From: Allium sativum
Lineage: Eukaryota; Streptophyta; Magnoliopsida; Asparagales; Amaryllidaceae
Length of the DNA stretch: 64,000 bases
Direction: 5' to 3'
Assembly (NCBI GenBank): GCA_030737875.1
Contig: CM060918.1
Coordinates: forward strand, 769,600,552 to 769,664,551
The translations under genes and the position numbers were made by a program. Positions 12,719 to 26,000 of this stretch are shown here, piece after piece. Under the pieces are notes generated by a model. It did no database searches. It saw only the letters and a list, made by a program, of their open reading frames with translations, and was not told the DNA's origin. Position 1 is the stretch's first letter; each line of letters opens with the position of its first letter.

Positions 12719-13271
12719 ATCCCCCACTTGAATTTTTAAAAAATATTTTCGAGCAGTTTCATAAAACATAAGATTGTGCATAAACAAAGGTGCCTTCCAA
12801 CTTGAACTTTTGCATAAGATTCAGTTTTTACTAGAGTGACACGTGGTCTTGAACTCTATTCCTGACATCAGACCACCCACAACCTTTTCTATAGTGCAAT
12901 CAAATAAGTCAGTGCATTTATGGCCATGCACGTCTATCCCAGTTTAGTGGATGCTTTAGAAGTTTTGCCCCAAACTACATAGGAAACGACCACATTTCAC
13001 ATTCACATAGATGAGTCTATCAAGAGTACTCCTGAAGATAGGTACTACACTCCAAGCAAAGTATAGATCTCATTAAGAGTTTCTATTACTCATCCTAATC
13101 ACTTCAAGAATACATGCCTTTTAATATATAAAAATTGCATGTTCAATCGTTATCACTACACAACTTGTTCTTACCAATTGAACCTAGTCTTGAAGATCCA
13201 GTCATTAGGTATGCTTACCATTGTGCGTGACTCAACAATCTAAGAGCAATAGTCTCATTCTTTTAGAAGTT

Positions 13272-13446
13272 TTAAGGACTTTCTCTGGACATTCCTTTCA
13301 TTAAAGGATCTGCTAAATTTTCATCACTGCATATGTGATCCACTCTAACAGTACCTGAAAAGAGTAGCTCTCTAACAGTAACGTATTTGTCGTCTCTTAC
13401 CATTATAATAAAGGTTCTATACTTTTGCAATAGTCGCGGTATTATC
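13272..13446 (-). pseudogene. Copia remnant F, C-terminal RNase H fragment
   Basis: The minus strand reads as the tail of a Ty1/copia RNase H domain, with recognisable stretches such as LYYNGKR, VRVDHICSDENLADPLMKG and a CNDN motif where copia elements usually have CDN. There is at least one in-frame stop before NLYYNGK. In the family this domain degrades the RNA template during reverse transcription. About 550 bp of 3' non-coding DNA separates it from the purine tract and LTR. The rest of pol is missing: the match ends abruptly near 13446, where unrelated sequence begins. This is a dead 3' fragment. Confidence 0.75.
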
Positions 13447-16259
13447 ATTACAACAAAAATTGTTTTTTATAGCGGCATATAACCGCTATTAATCAGTTCT
13501 ATAGCTATTAACGAAGAGCGGCATTGGTTTTGGGATGGGGATAGTGCTTCATCGCCATGAGTTTGGTGGCACTCGATCGAGCACCTTTGTGGGTGAGACA
13601 TACAGGGTGGTCACGATTTCCTATAGATGAGCTTCATTGTCGCATTTTGACAGTGGCATGCGAGTTTGAGGTTCGGGGTATGAGCAGATGAAGATTTTGA
13701 TTTGCCCTTGGATTTAGGTTTCATGGAGGATCGTAGCATGTTAGTGATGCTTGGAGTGCACAGATGATACTTCGGTAGTTTGCACAGTCAAAAAAAGAAG
13801 AGAAAGAAATGGAGAAAATGATATGATGGGTAAAATTTTAATTTAATAATTGGTTGATTTAGATTGTGTCGATTTATAATCGTATATGTTGTATTGATGA
13901 TAACTTTTACTTATATTACCAGATTTGAGTGTCATTCCTTGCGTTGGACTCGTATGGGCAAGCTCTATGCATTAGAGCACATTTGGGTGGATTTGGCAAA
14001 GGTGAGTGATATTACCTCTTACTGAACTGTAGTTGATAGTATATTATATGTTTAACGTTTTAAATTGATTACTGTTTATAAAATGTAATATTTAGGATTG
14101 TTGAACCAAGTATTTAATAAGTAAAAAGATTATATAGTGATTTTAGTATATTTAACCATATTGTCTTATTTTTACCTGTTTGTGCCCTATTACATGCTAT
14201 ATACCTGTTTACACGCTATTATGCGATATTTGACTATATTATTAGACATTGGTTATCTTGACACTTATTCCACTTTGATTGTTATTGATAAGTTATATAT
14301 GATGTATTACTCCTATTATCGATGCTTATATGCTAGTTTAGGAATTTGGATGAATATTGGTTGCATGGTTGAATTGTTTGCTTAGATTAAATCAAAACAT
14401 TTTTCAAAGGCGATCTAGTATTAGCAAATATTTCGTTCTTTAAAGTTTGGGGTTCCTATCGATCGAATGCACACGCTATTGTATATCTATTGAACGCACT
14501 AGGATGATAAACTCGAATGGGTGATATATATTCTCAAAGTAGCTTCAAAGCGCTTAGATGGACTCGACGACAGAGAATCATTGGAGCGCAGCGATAGATT
14601 TGAAGACAGAGCGACACTGGAGCTTGGTGGTCGATCCGAAGACGAAAGATCGACTTAACAACGAATTGGATTTTACAACGAATGCCAAACGTTTTCCTTG
14701 GCTGGTTACTTAAGAAATTCTGGTTAAATACATGATCCAGGTAGCTGTTATCGATTACTATGAAGTAGTCAATATCGTTTACTATTGTTGTTTACCATTT
14801 TGGTCAACTTCACATGGACGATCGTGCGATTTCAAGGAGAAGGATATGATGGTTCGTTCGACAGCGATTTCGACATGTTGGCTCTATATTAGTAGCTAGG
14901 ATTGAGGCGAAGATGTGGTGCATCTGTGTAGTGATGCGTCATTCAACGATGATGATTTCGAGATAGGGAGCAAGGCTGCTGCGATGGATTGCTTTTATCC
15001 GAGATACATAAAAGACGACTAAGTCATGCTGCGATGACGGTCATACGATGATGGGATGGCACGTGGTTGTTACGATTTGGAGGGTTGTCAATGAGGCCCT
15101 ACGGCAATGTAGTTTGTCGGGGATAACCCACTTATTGGATGACTACACACGGGAGTTTTATTGACATTTTAAACATGGATTTTGCTACAGAGTACATTTG
15201 CAAAGGGATTATCGATATTCATGATTTTGGTACATATTTAAGAGAGAGGGGGCATGTAGATGAATCAGAGCCAAGGGAGTGTGGACTTATTTGTCCCAAA
15301 CCCCAGAGCTAGGGCACTATGGATTGGGTAGGGTTATTAGCTATAGACCAAGGTAGTTGGTCATAGCAATATTTGGGAGGAGACCATGGAAGTTGGATCC
15401 ACCAAGACCTTGATGTATTTAGTGACCAAAGTATTGGGTATCGTATACTTTACGCATTGAGTGAGTGAATGCAATGATGATCAATAAATGCTTTTGTTGT
15501 TTACGTATTTATCACCATTTTGTACTTAGACATCTTTCACACCCTATTTGTATGATGTTGATCATAGTGTAGCATATATCGAATGTTGTATGCAAACTCT
15601 ATGGATGTAAGGGCGTGGAAGGTATGATTCTCCATACCCTCTATGCCATATATACTATTACGACTTTTATAGTATTTTAAGATTTGTTATCGCTTACACC
15701 AGACTTTTGTATGACCCAAGGTTTTTTTCTCTCTTATTACCTTGGGTGCTCATCGACGATGCTAATGAGCAGACCAAGTGACAGGTATAAATATTATTCG
15801 AAGCTATACAAGTGGATGAGAAGGAGGCTATGTTTTACCTATTTATATTTGTATCCTTACTGTTTATTCCGCTATGTCACATTGTGGAGCCTTGACACTG
15901 TTATGTGTTCTGTTAGAGACTGCATACCAATTGAGTTTATTTATGCCTTGTATAAACTCTATTATTGTTTTGTATAACTATATGTGTATGTATACTCTGA
16001 TTATATGGTTTATATAGTTATTATTGTCTCATTTATTTTATATATTTGATTGTTACTATTATACGTTATCTGATGCATTGTGATATTTATGACAGATTCT
16101 ATTATTGTGTTTGTGTTTTGTTCTCTTCTTTCTCTTCTTTTCTATTTCCTTCTTTTCTTTCTCTTGAATACCTCCTTACATTGATCAGGTTCTTGTACAA
16201 CGTAGATTTTAGTTATAAGCACCGATGGTGTATGGCGGGTCGTCATAACCTACCTGAGG
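13447..16259. other. Unassigned; possible decayed CACTA-like left end
   Basis: It opens with CATTACAACAAAAATTG followed by TATAGCGG, which partly mirrors an inverted copy ending at 27222 (revcomp CACTACTGC...TATAGCGG, about 19 of 30 positions matching). No matching TSD was found. An exon-like stretch lies at 13925-14001, ending in AAG|GTGAGT, without a family match. No other coding signal is convincing. Confidence 0.3.
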
Positions 16260-16261
16260 AA

Positions 16262-17279
16262 AAGAACGAGAAACATGTTCTCCTACTTAAAGCTTCAAGA
16301 TACAACATTCAGGGAGACACGTTGTATCAATAGAGTTTCTTCATTCCTCTGCTTCGGTGTGTAACTCACGACAACACCAAGCGAGTATTGTAGGAAGTGC
16401 ATGAAGGCGAGTGTGGTGACCATATCAAAGGGCAGACTTTGGCAAAGAAGATACTTCAATATGACTACTTCTGGCTTACTGTTAACCGAGATGCGGCTGA
16501 CTATTCATGATGCTACAACAACTGCCTGCAATTTGCCAAGAATTCGAGATCCCCACCAACTCATCTCACCCAGATGGTTAAACATTGGTTATTTGCAGTA
16601 TGAGGAGTAGACAGTCTCGGCCGCCTTTCGATATTCAAAGGTGTAGCGAAGTACGCGATCATAGCAGTCGATTATTTCATGAAGTAGGCCAAAGCTGAAC
16701 CATTGACCATGATCTCGACGAAGCGGGTGATCAAATTTATCATTAGAAATATCATATGTCTATTTGAATCCCAAGGACTATCATAACTGATAATGGGACC
16801 CAATTTGATAGCACATAATTTAAAGATTTCTTCTATTGTCATCGCATTGAGAAGAGATATACTACAGTTGCATACCCGCATCAAATAGGCAGGCTGAAGC
16901 AGTGAACAAGATCATAAATTCCATTTTGAAAAAGCAACAGGGTAGAGACTAGTGGTTTGATGAGCTACCTTTGGCTCTTTGGGGATGTCGTACGACTTAC
17001 AAGTTAGCGACTGGCCACACTCCATTCGCACTGTCCTATGACTCCCAAGTAGTTAGACCAGTGGAGCTTGAGGTCCCCTCTCACCGAATGACATACCATG
17101 ATCCTATGACTAATAAGGCACTTCTCCTGGAATCGCTTGACATTATTGATGAGAAGAAAGAGGAGGCTGACTTGCGTGCCTCAGCACACTGACATCGGGT
17201 TGCCCAATACTATAAAAAGAAAGTTCCACCTAGAACCTTTGAACTTGGCAACATCGTCCTGAAGCATGCCTTTCCTGGC
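16262..17279 (+). pseudogene. Element E: Ty3/gypsy (Tat-like) integrase remnant, 5' piece
   Basis: Reading with several stops and shifts, this shows the integrase zinc-binding region (VHEGECGDHIKG, CYNNCLQFA), then the core start (SKGVAKYAIIAVDYF), then the well-preserved end of the core (ELPLALWGCRTTYKLATGHT, PVELEVPS) and the RVAQYYKKKVPPRTFELGN segment. Integrase joins the cDNA copy to host DNA. The wording of these segments fits the Tat/Ogre/Retand group. Upstream reverse transcriptase is not visible. The frame is cut at 17279 by element C and resumes at 26513. Many stops show that it is dead. Confidence 0.8.
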
Positions 17280-17929
17280 TGTAGCACCCCACTTCCATTA
17301 AGGTCACACACAAAGGGAATGCCTTAACTTCGGTGGAACGTTATAAGTAAACAGAACAGAAATTTACAAGACAGATATGTAAAGTAGTATTTGAAAAATT
17401 TATAACTTTATTACAGCAGAAAGAGAAATAAGTTTGGTTACATCACAATACGAAAACTCAAGTACACACATATCAGTCTTATACAAAATTCTTCAGAATG
17501 CATAATTTTAAAGCCATAATCCCCAACAGAGAATGCCATAAATAGGTAGAATCAAAGCCAAGCAATATTTCAAGCACTTCTAGCACTTCAAGCAGATGGA
17601 ACTTGAATCAAGCTCCTATGTTTCCACCCTGAGAACCTGGGGAGAGGGGAAACGGAAGAAAAGAGGCGAAACAAACTAGGTTAGACATAAGTCCGGTGAG
17701 TCCAATGTCTTTCAGCATATAAACAGGTAACAGTATCATGACATGTAAATAAAACTGGATGAGAGATAACCATAACAGGAGTAGCAGGTTAACAGAAGAG
17801 ACAGAATGATATAGGCTAAACTAAGCTTCTTACTTGGTTTTCACTTCTCTGCACTAATACTAGTATAACAAAATTAGGTGTTGTCCTAATATCTAAACAA
17901 AAAACAGAACGATATCTTCAGAAACACGA

Positions 17930-18200
17930 TGCTAGTAATGGGCCTTTACCACCCGAACAGAGATAGACGGTTTCAGAAACATAATGCTAGTAATGGGCCT
18001 TTACCACCTGAACAGAGACAGACGGTATAGAAACAGAAGCAGAAACGAAATCAGAGACGGAAACAGAATATTCCTTATGGAAACAGAATGTTAGAATTAG
18101 GTGTACACTAGTAATGGGCCTTTACCACCCCAACAGATGGTATCACACAGAAACAGACATTTGTTACCACCCCAACAGAAACAGACGGTACCCCAATAGA
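17930..18200 (-). repeat. Short tandem subrepeat in the C LTR
   Basis: Units around TAATGGGCCTTTACCACC followed by an ACAGA-rich stretch recur at least three times with variation. The same array is in the other LTR near 23650-23920. Confidence 0.6.
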
Positions 18201-18904
18201 AACAGACAAAACTAAGTGTACCCTAAATTCTACCCCAAGCGATCGGCTCCCTAATACATAAATACCCTGTGTCAGCCCCATAGAAGGGTGTATCACTCCC
18301 TAAAGTGGCAACCTATAGACGAAGACCTATTTACAAATGTCACGGTGTCTTACATCCTCAGAGCAGACCGGATCCATGCATGCATATGACCCAATTGGAA
18401 TGCGCCATCAACACCCCTCGCCATTATCAGAGTGAACCTTTTACAATTAGTTCAGTAAGCGTGCCCTGGACCCCTACCTAGTGTTGGGTCATAGTTTTGA
18501 TACCGGAAAGGGTTGCTGACTAATATGGGTCCCAAACAACAGATGACACAAGTAATTACCCCTCCCCGCATTGTGTCCCCAGACTAACAGATTTCAGATT
18601 AACTTGCTTACAGATTTTAAATGTACAAAGTTCAGATTAACTAGTTCTTAGATCAGACATACAAGTTAACAAGTTTTCAGACTAACAGATTAGATATACA
18701 GATTAACAAGTTTTCAGACTAGCGGATCAGATATACAGATTAACAGACTTACAAATTGTTTCACCTAACCTTGTATCGGGCCTGCAGATTTTCAAATGGG
18801 TTTATTAGATTCATCAGTCCAGTTGATTTAACCTTATCTACCCAATACGTTTTAGGCATTATATTTGTCTTAGATTTGCACGAATTAAATATTAATGCAT
18901 AGAC

Positions 18905-19125
18905 CTCTCACATTAGGTCGGTAGCTTGTGGCCGCTGGATGCGCCGGGCGGTTCCGGGCAGACTTCTGCCACAATCTAGACATAACCTCGTGTCTAAGCA
19001 TCTTTATGCCTACGACCTCTCACATTAGACTGACATTTTGCGGTTGCTGGTTGAGCCGGTTGGGTCCGGGCAAGCTTCTACCGCAAACAGAGTCTAACCT
19101 CGTGTCTCAGCATTCTTATTTTAGC
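18905..19125 (-). repeat. Tandem pair of about 110 bp in the C LTR
   Basis: Two diverged units run from CTCTCACATTAG through a GC-rich core to TAACCTCGTGTCT. The other LTR carries the same pair near 24625-24835. The GC-rich core is unlike the AT-rich surroundings; no function is evident. Confidence 0.6.
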
Positions 19126-20382
19126 TAAAGTATTCATTCACAAATTATGCCAATATCAGACTAATTATGCCAATTCAACAAATTAACTCCTTTACAAGTT
19201 ACAGCAGATTATCCAAAGTTTTATTAACATGTTTTGCTCAATTTTTAGATCGAGTCTACAGATTTTGATACCTAGATTACCGTATTAAGTTTTAACAGAT
19301 TTAACAGATTAGGCAATTTAACAGATTTAATCACCCCTTAAAATTCCATTGACATACCTCGCTTAATCATAAAATTAAGCCTAATTTTACATGCCTAAAT
19401 TATGGTCATAATTCATGATATAACATATGCCCCAAATTTCTAGTTAAATTTACATAGTATAGAATATTCTCCAAAAACCCCAAATCATGATATATAATAT
19501 GAATTATGCCAAATTATAGCCTTTGGTTTCAGCGTATGTCAAATATCCAAAATCCCCATTTAGGCGTATTCACAATTAATAGTTATCCTATTTTAATATA
19601 GATCTTTTACGCCTAAATCATATATCTTTTTTTTTCTTCCAAGTCATAGATCGTTATATAAAATATGCCCCCAAATCTAGATATTAAATTACAATATTTA
19701 TTATGTCCTCAAAATCAGATCTTGAATTATAACATGCATTATGTTCCCAAATTACAAGTCATATGTTGTCATACAATAATTCTTTTTCTTCCAAATCATA
19801 AACTGTCATATATAGTATGCCTAGATCTGGATCTTAAATTACAACATATGCCCTTTTCTTATATCAGTCACAAATCAGTCATATCCAATTATGCATCATT
19901 CATTATTTTCCCCAAACTTAGCGTTCGTGCGTCAATCTCTTACGAGATTTGGCTCAGGCTCGTGGTAGCCTGGCTATAGAACAGAAGGAAGGAAGAGATA
20001 CAGAATAGTTACAATAATAAGATAGATCTACACAGAAAAACAGATCTGATAAACAAGAATATGCATAATCTCCAATTCAGATTTATAACCATGTCAAGAT
20101 CATAATTAAATTTCATATCTGAAACTAACTGTACTTACAATTCGTGGTTTAAGAAAGAGAAGAACATTTCTGGGATCTGATTTTCTGGAGTTGATTTAGC
20201 TTTCCGTTGATGTAGGCGTTGATTTGTTATCTTTAAATTCTATTCAGATTGGAAGACGAAGAAGCACTAGTTCTAGCTTAGGTTTCAGCAGAGTAGCGAC
20301 GCCATTGATTTATTTTAATATGAATTAGGGCAGAGTATAGGCGAAATGAAGTTGTGTGGAGAGAAAGTGAGGTTTGGGGGTG

Positions 20383-20549
20383 TTTAAATAGCTTAGGAGC
20401 AACGAATCGGGCCAGAGTGGGCGTCTAAATGCAGAAGAATGGATCTGTCGTCGGATCTGGAAAAGGGGGGAGGTCGACCCCCAGGTCGACCCCATGGTCG
20501 ACCTGTTCTTACTAGGTCGACCCCTAGGTCGACACCCTGGTCGACCTGG
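20383..20549 (-). promoter_or_regulatory. TATA-like box and GGTCGACC palindrome array, C 3' LTR
   Basis: On the minus strand CTATTTAAA (plus 20383-20391) resembles a TATA box. Upstream of it, at plus 20471-20549, six copies of GGTCGAC or GGTCGACC occur. The motif is self-complementary, as expected for a site bound by a protein dimer. A promoter role is inferred from position within U3. Confidence 0.45.
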
Positions 20550-20824
20550 GTCCTGGGCGGGAATTTTCCCGCCTAGCCTAGATGTGTGATTCGAATTTTG
20601 AAACTTTGAATTTGAATTCGGGCTGGTCTTTATTTTAAATTCCTGAAACTTCTAAGTGCTATAACTTCTTCATACGGAGTCCGATTTCGCAAAGTCGGAC
20701 TCTATCTCAAGCAGAATTCCGAGATGAACGCAATGGCGTAACCCGTTTCCCTTACTTCTTCTCTTAAAAATTAAGAATACTTTGTTTTGATACTTTATGT
20801 TCACAGAAAATACGGGGTGTTACA

Positions 20825-20838
20825 TTCTCCCCTCCTTA
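20825..20838 (-). other. Polypurine tract of element C
   Basis: On the minus strand the tract AAGGAGGGGAGAA abuts the 3' LTR start, preceded by GGGGACGAAA. The same motif order occurs in A and B. Confidence 0.85.
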
Positions 20839-21908
20839 AAGGATTTCGTCCCCGAAATCTTCAAGTTAAGAAGAATGTGTCCTACCATCCAATCACCCAT
20901 CTACTCAACCATCATCCACAAGCATCCACTGTCCTTAGAAAACTTCTAATTTTGTATGAACATATGCAAAAGTGTGTGTATATGTCTCTTATCTAATGCA
21001 AAGATCAGGCGGTCTACTGATTCAGTTGACCTCCTTAATGCGAATTATGTTAGTGCCATGAGTCCACTTATGTCTACAAGAAATCCTATTTGATACACAT
21101 CATCTTTATATGAGTGCACAACCATTCATCCAAATGCAACATCCATGTGATGAGTCAATCATTTTACATCCACAAAAATCGAAAAATGCACACACATCCA
21201 TATGCAGTATGAGAGTGTTTTTGAGCCGATCTAGTGCCTAGTGTGTGTATATGCATCCACGAGCAACCACTAGCAAGCACTTGCATCCACTTGCAACCAT
21301 CAAACATAACATGCCTCAAACACATGTTTACACCCATTAGTTTCTATCTAAAGGCCGAAGAATCGATCGATAGGATGCAACCGAGTGATAGAAGCAAGTA
21401 CAAAGGTTCTGTTCCTATTAGACATCAGTTAAGAGAATAAATCCCTAAGTATCAACCCCGAAGACCGAAATCAACATCAGATTGACACTCAGAGAATTAC
21501 TCCCATTAAACAATGTCAAAACTGGAAATCTACTTCACGCTTCGAGTAAAAACCCCTATCCTTTTCAGAAATATTCAGATACTCACAGATTACTGGTACA
21601 TATCAGATTATCTAATGATTCTCAGGAAACTAAGCATGATATATCCCACAAAAACCCAGAATGTATGCATCATAATCAACTTAACGCCCAACACAGATGC
21701 CCTCTAACTCCGACTTATCTCGAACAGATGAGTCGTAACCCTTATGGGGTTTGAGACTATAGCGGGATCAGAAACATGACTAGTATTAAAGTGCAGAGTC
21801 TCACTTACAGAATCAAAATGCTAAAATAAAAAAGAGTTTTATCTCAATTATAAGATAAGGAAATTAAACCTTCTAAAAAAAAATTCCTATCTCTACCCTA
21901 TCTACCAG
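20839..21908 (-). other. Non-coding 3' part of element C internal region
   Basis: About 1.07 kb between the gag end and the purine tract. I see no protease, reverse transcriptase or integrase motifs on the minus strand, and the plus-strand short frames have no family features. Confidence 0.6.
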
Positions 21909-22824
21909 TCACGTGAGCATTCGCCTGCCCTCCAGAAGTAGGTTCCGCCCTTGCCTACGTTTCTTCGGGCAGTTCCTAGTGAAGTGTCCCATTTCTCCAC
22001 AGTTGAAGCAAGCGCCCTTCCTCTTTCTACAATCCTTATTCAGATGAGTCAAGCTTCCACAAGTAAAGCACTTTTCTCTTTCTTATCTTCAAACTTTTCA
22101 TTCTTCTTTTGTGTTTCCTTTTTGGGCCACTCTTTCTTGTTTTGTGGTCCTTCGAGCTTTTCTTCTTTCTTCTCACTTTTGGCTTCCTCTTCGTGCATTA
22201 ACGCCATGTCAACCAATTTCTCGAAGGTAGCCCCCATAGGAATGTGGGTCATAGCAAACCCATGTAGCGGCTCATTCAAATCTTTAACGAATCTCAGGGC
22301 CTTCTTCTCAGGTGTGTTCACCAAGTCTAAGCCGAATCTCGCCAACTGATTGAACTTGTTTACGTACTCCTTCACTGATGAATTCCCTTGCTTCAATGCT
22401 AAGAACCTCTCCATGTATAGATTCTCTTCAACTCGTGAGAGAAATTTCATCTCGAACCTATGCCTGAAATCCATCCATGTCTCTACCGGATGCTCTCCAT
22501 TCGTTACCTCCCACCAAAACGAGGCTTCGTCCTTCATTAACCAAGCAGCTAATTGTACCTTCCTTCCATCTCCTATCTCGAAGATACCAAACAAATCTTC
22601 CACCTCCTTAAGCCAATTCTGAGCTTCAACAAACGTCTCTGATCCGTGAAAAGGTTTCCTGCCCATTGCCCGAAAGTCCTTGCATATCTTCGAAAAAGTA
22701 TCAACGCGAGGAGGGGGGGAGGAGGAGAAGGAGGAACATCTGCTAGGCCTGCGGCGGTGGCCCTAGGCTCCAGATACCTTCTGAACGAAGTTGGTATCGG
22801 TATGCCCTCGGGTAACCCAGACAT
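21909..22824 (-). pseudogene. Ty3/gypsy gag of element C, frameshifted
   Basis: Gag packages the retrotransposon RNA into virus-like particles. The start is the ATG at 22824 opening MSGLPEGIPIPTSF. The main open part (22666 down to 22049) carries the retrotransposon gag domain, with FWWEV, W..F...F and LKQGNSSVKEYVNKFNQLAR. Two CCHC zinc knuckles follow (CFTCGSLTHLNKDC and CFNCGEMGHFTRNC) up to the stop at 21909. Two frame changes break it: one at a C7 run (plus 22713-22719) and one at an A4 run (plus 22072-22075). Both lie in homopolymers, so sequencing error is possible. If intact it would encode about 300 residues. There is no pol downstream. Confidence 0.85.
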
Positions 22825-22990
22825 GCTGAAAAGAAAATGAAGAGATTCAAAATGGAGAATTTGAAAGACAGATATATGGCTTTTGGGGATTATGCTTTTC
22901 AAAATAAACTTTACTTTTGAAAATACTTCCTTTTTAAAACCTTTTTGAAAATAGTTTCCAAAAACTTTTTATCAAATCTGGTAACCTTCA

Positions 22991-23002
22991 GCTCTGATAC
23001 CA
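22991..23002 (-). other. Primer-binding site of element C
   Basis: The plus strand reads GCTCTGATACCA, i.e. TGGTATCAGAGC on the minus strand, two bases from the 5' LTR. It is of tRNA-iMet type. Confidence 0.9.
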
Positions 23003-23004
23003 AG

Positions 23005-26000
23005 TGTAACACCCCACTTCCGTTAAGGTCACTCACAATGGGAATGCCTTAACTTCTGTGGAACGTTATAAGTAAACATAACAGAAATTTACAAGACAGA
23101 CATGTAAAGTAGTATTTGAAAAATTTATAACTTTATTACAGCAGAAATAGAAATAAGTTTGGTTACATCACAATACCAAAAACCAAGTACACAAATATCA
23201 GTCTTATACAAAATTCTTCAGTATGCGTTATTTTAAAGCCATAATCCCCAACGGAGAATGCCATAAATAGGTAGAATCAAAGCCAAGCAATATTTCAAGC
23301 ACTTCTAGCACTTCAAGTAGATGGAACCTGAATCAAGCTCCTATGTTTCCACCCAGAGAACCTTGGGAGGAACGGAAGAAAAGAGGAAAAACAAACTAGG
23401 TCAGACATAAGTCTGGTGAGTCCAGTGACTTTCAGCATATAAACAAGTAACAATATCATGACATGTAAATAAAACTGGATGAGAGATAACCATAACAGGA
23501 GTAGCAAGTTAACAGAAGAGACAAAATGATATAGGCTAAACTAAGCTTCTTACTTGGTTTTCACTTCTCTGCACTAATACTAGTATAACAAAATTAGGTG
23601 TTGTCCTAATATCTAAACAGAAAACAGAACGATCTCTTCAGAAACACGATGCTTGTAATGGGCCTTTACCTCCCGAACAGAGACAGACAGTTTCAGAAAC
23701 AGAATGCTAGTAATGGGCCTTTACCACCCGAACAGAGACAGACGGTATAGAAACAGAAGCAGAAATGAAATCAGAGACGGAAACAGAATATTCCCTATGG
23801 AAACAGAATGTTAGAATTAGGTGTACACTAGTAATGGGACTTTACCACCCCAACAGACGGTACCACATAGAAAAATACAGGTGTTACCACCCCAACTAAA
23901 ACAGGCGATACCCCAACAAAAATAGACAGAACTAAGTGTACCATAAATTCTACCCCAAGTGATCGGCTCCCTTATACATAAATACCCTGTGCCGGCCCCA
24001 CATAAGGGTGTATCACTCCCTAAAGTGGCAACCTATAGACACGGACCTATTTATAGATGTCACGGTGTCTTACATCCTCAGAGCAGACCGGATCCATGCA
24101 CGCACATGACCTGGTTGGAATGCGCCATCAACACCCCTCGCCATTATCAGAGTGAACCTCTTACAATTAGTTCAGTAAGCGTGCCATGTACCCCTACCTA
24201 GTGTTGGGTCATAGTTTTGATACCGGAAAGGGTTACTGACTAATATGGGTCCCAAACAACAGATGACACAAGTAATTACCCCTCCTAACCTTGTGTCCCC
24301 AGACTAACAGATTTCAGATTAACTTGCTTACATATTTCAGATGTACAATGTTCAGATTAACTAGTTCTCAGATCAGACATACAAGTTAACAAGTTTTCAG
24401 ACTAACAAATCAGATATACAGATTAACAAGTTTTCAAACTAACGGATCAGATACACTGATTAACAGACTTACAGATTGTTTCACCTAACCTTGTATTGGG
24501 CCTGCAGATTTTCAAACGGATTTATTAGATTCATCAGTCCAGTTGATTTAACCTAATCTACCCAATATGTTTTAGGCATCATATTTGTCTTAGATTTGCA
24601 TTAATTAAATATTAATGCACAGACCTCTCACATTAGGTCGGTAGCTTGTGGCCGCTGGATGCACCGGGCGGTTCCGGGCGAACTTCTGTCACAAGCTAGA
24701 CATAACCTCGTGTCTAAGCATCATTATGCCTATGACCTCTCACATTAGACTGACAGTTTGCGGTTGCTGGTTAAGCCGGTTGGGTCCAGGCAGGCTTCTA
24801 CCGCAAACAGAGTCTAACCTCGTGTCTCACCATTCTTATTTTAGCTAAAATATTCATTTACAGATTATGCCAATATCAGACTAATTATGCCAATTCAACA
24901 AATTAACTTCTTTACAAGTTACAGTAGAATATCCAAAGTTCTATTAACATGTTTTACTCAATTTTTAGATCTAGCCTACAGATTGTCATACCTAAATTAC
25001 CATATTCAGTTTCAACAGATTTAACAGATTACGCAATTTAACATATTTAATCACCCCTTAAAATTCCATTGACATACCTCACTTAATCATAAAATTAAGC
25101 CTAATTTTACATACCTAAATTATGGTCATAATTCACGATATAACATATGCCCCAAATTTATGGTTAAATTATGATATACAATATGAATTATGCCAAATTA
25201 TAGCCTTTGGTTTCAGCGTATGTCAAATATCCGAAATCCCCATTTAGGCGTATTCACAATTAATAGTTATCCTATTTTAATATAGATCTTTTACGCCTAA
25301 ATCATATATCTTTTTTTTTTCTTCTAAGTTATAGATCGTTATATAAAATATGCCCCCAAATCTAGATCTTAAATTACAACATATATTATGTCCTCAAAAT
25401 CAGATCTTGAATTATAACATGCATTATGTTCCCAAATTACAAGTCATATGTTGTCATATAATAATTCTCCTTCTTCCAAATCATAAACCGTCATATATAG
25501 TATGCCTAGATCTGGATCTTAAATTACAACATATGCCATTTTCTTAAATCAGTCACAAATCAGTCATATCCAATTATGCATCATTCATTATTTTCCCCAA
25601 ACTTAGCGTTCGTGCGTCAATCTCTTATGAGATTTGGCTCAGGCTCGTGGTAACCTGGCTATAGAACAGAAGGAAGGAAGAGATACAGAATAGTTACAAT
25701 AATAAGATAGATCTACACAGAAAAACAGATCTGATAAACAAGAATATGCATAATCTCCAATTCAGATTTATAACCATGTCAAGATCATAATTAAATTTCA
25801 TATCTGAAACTAACTGTACTTACAATTCGTGGTTTAAGAAAGAGAAGAACATTTCTAGGATCTGATTTTATGGAGTTGATTTAGCTTTCCGTTGATGTAG
25901 GCGTTGATTTGTTATCTTTTAATCCTATTCAGATTGGAAGAAGAAGAAGCACTAGTTCTAGCTTAGGTCTCAGCAGAGTAGCGATGCCATTGATTTATTT

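Larger units (their letters stand above)
17280..20824 (-). repeat. Element C 3' LTR (left copy)
   Basis: On the plus strand it begins TGTAGCACCCC and ends GGGGTGTTACA. It matches 23005-26512 throughout. The first base after the TSD and the purine tract at the inner edge fix both ends. Confidence 0.9.

Noticed and set aside
14137..15977. Tyrosine- and leucine-rich frames at 14137 and 15684
   Set aside because: Composition mirrors TAT/TTA-rich DNA; no domain or conserved copy was seen.
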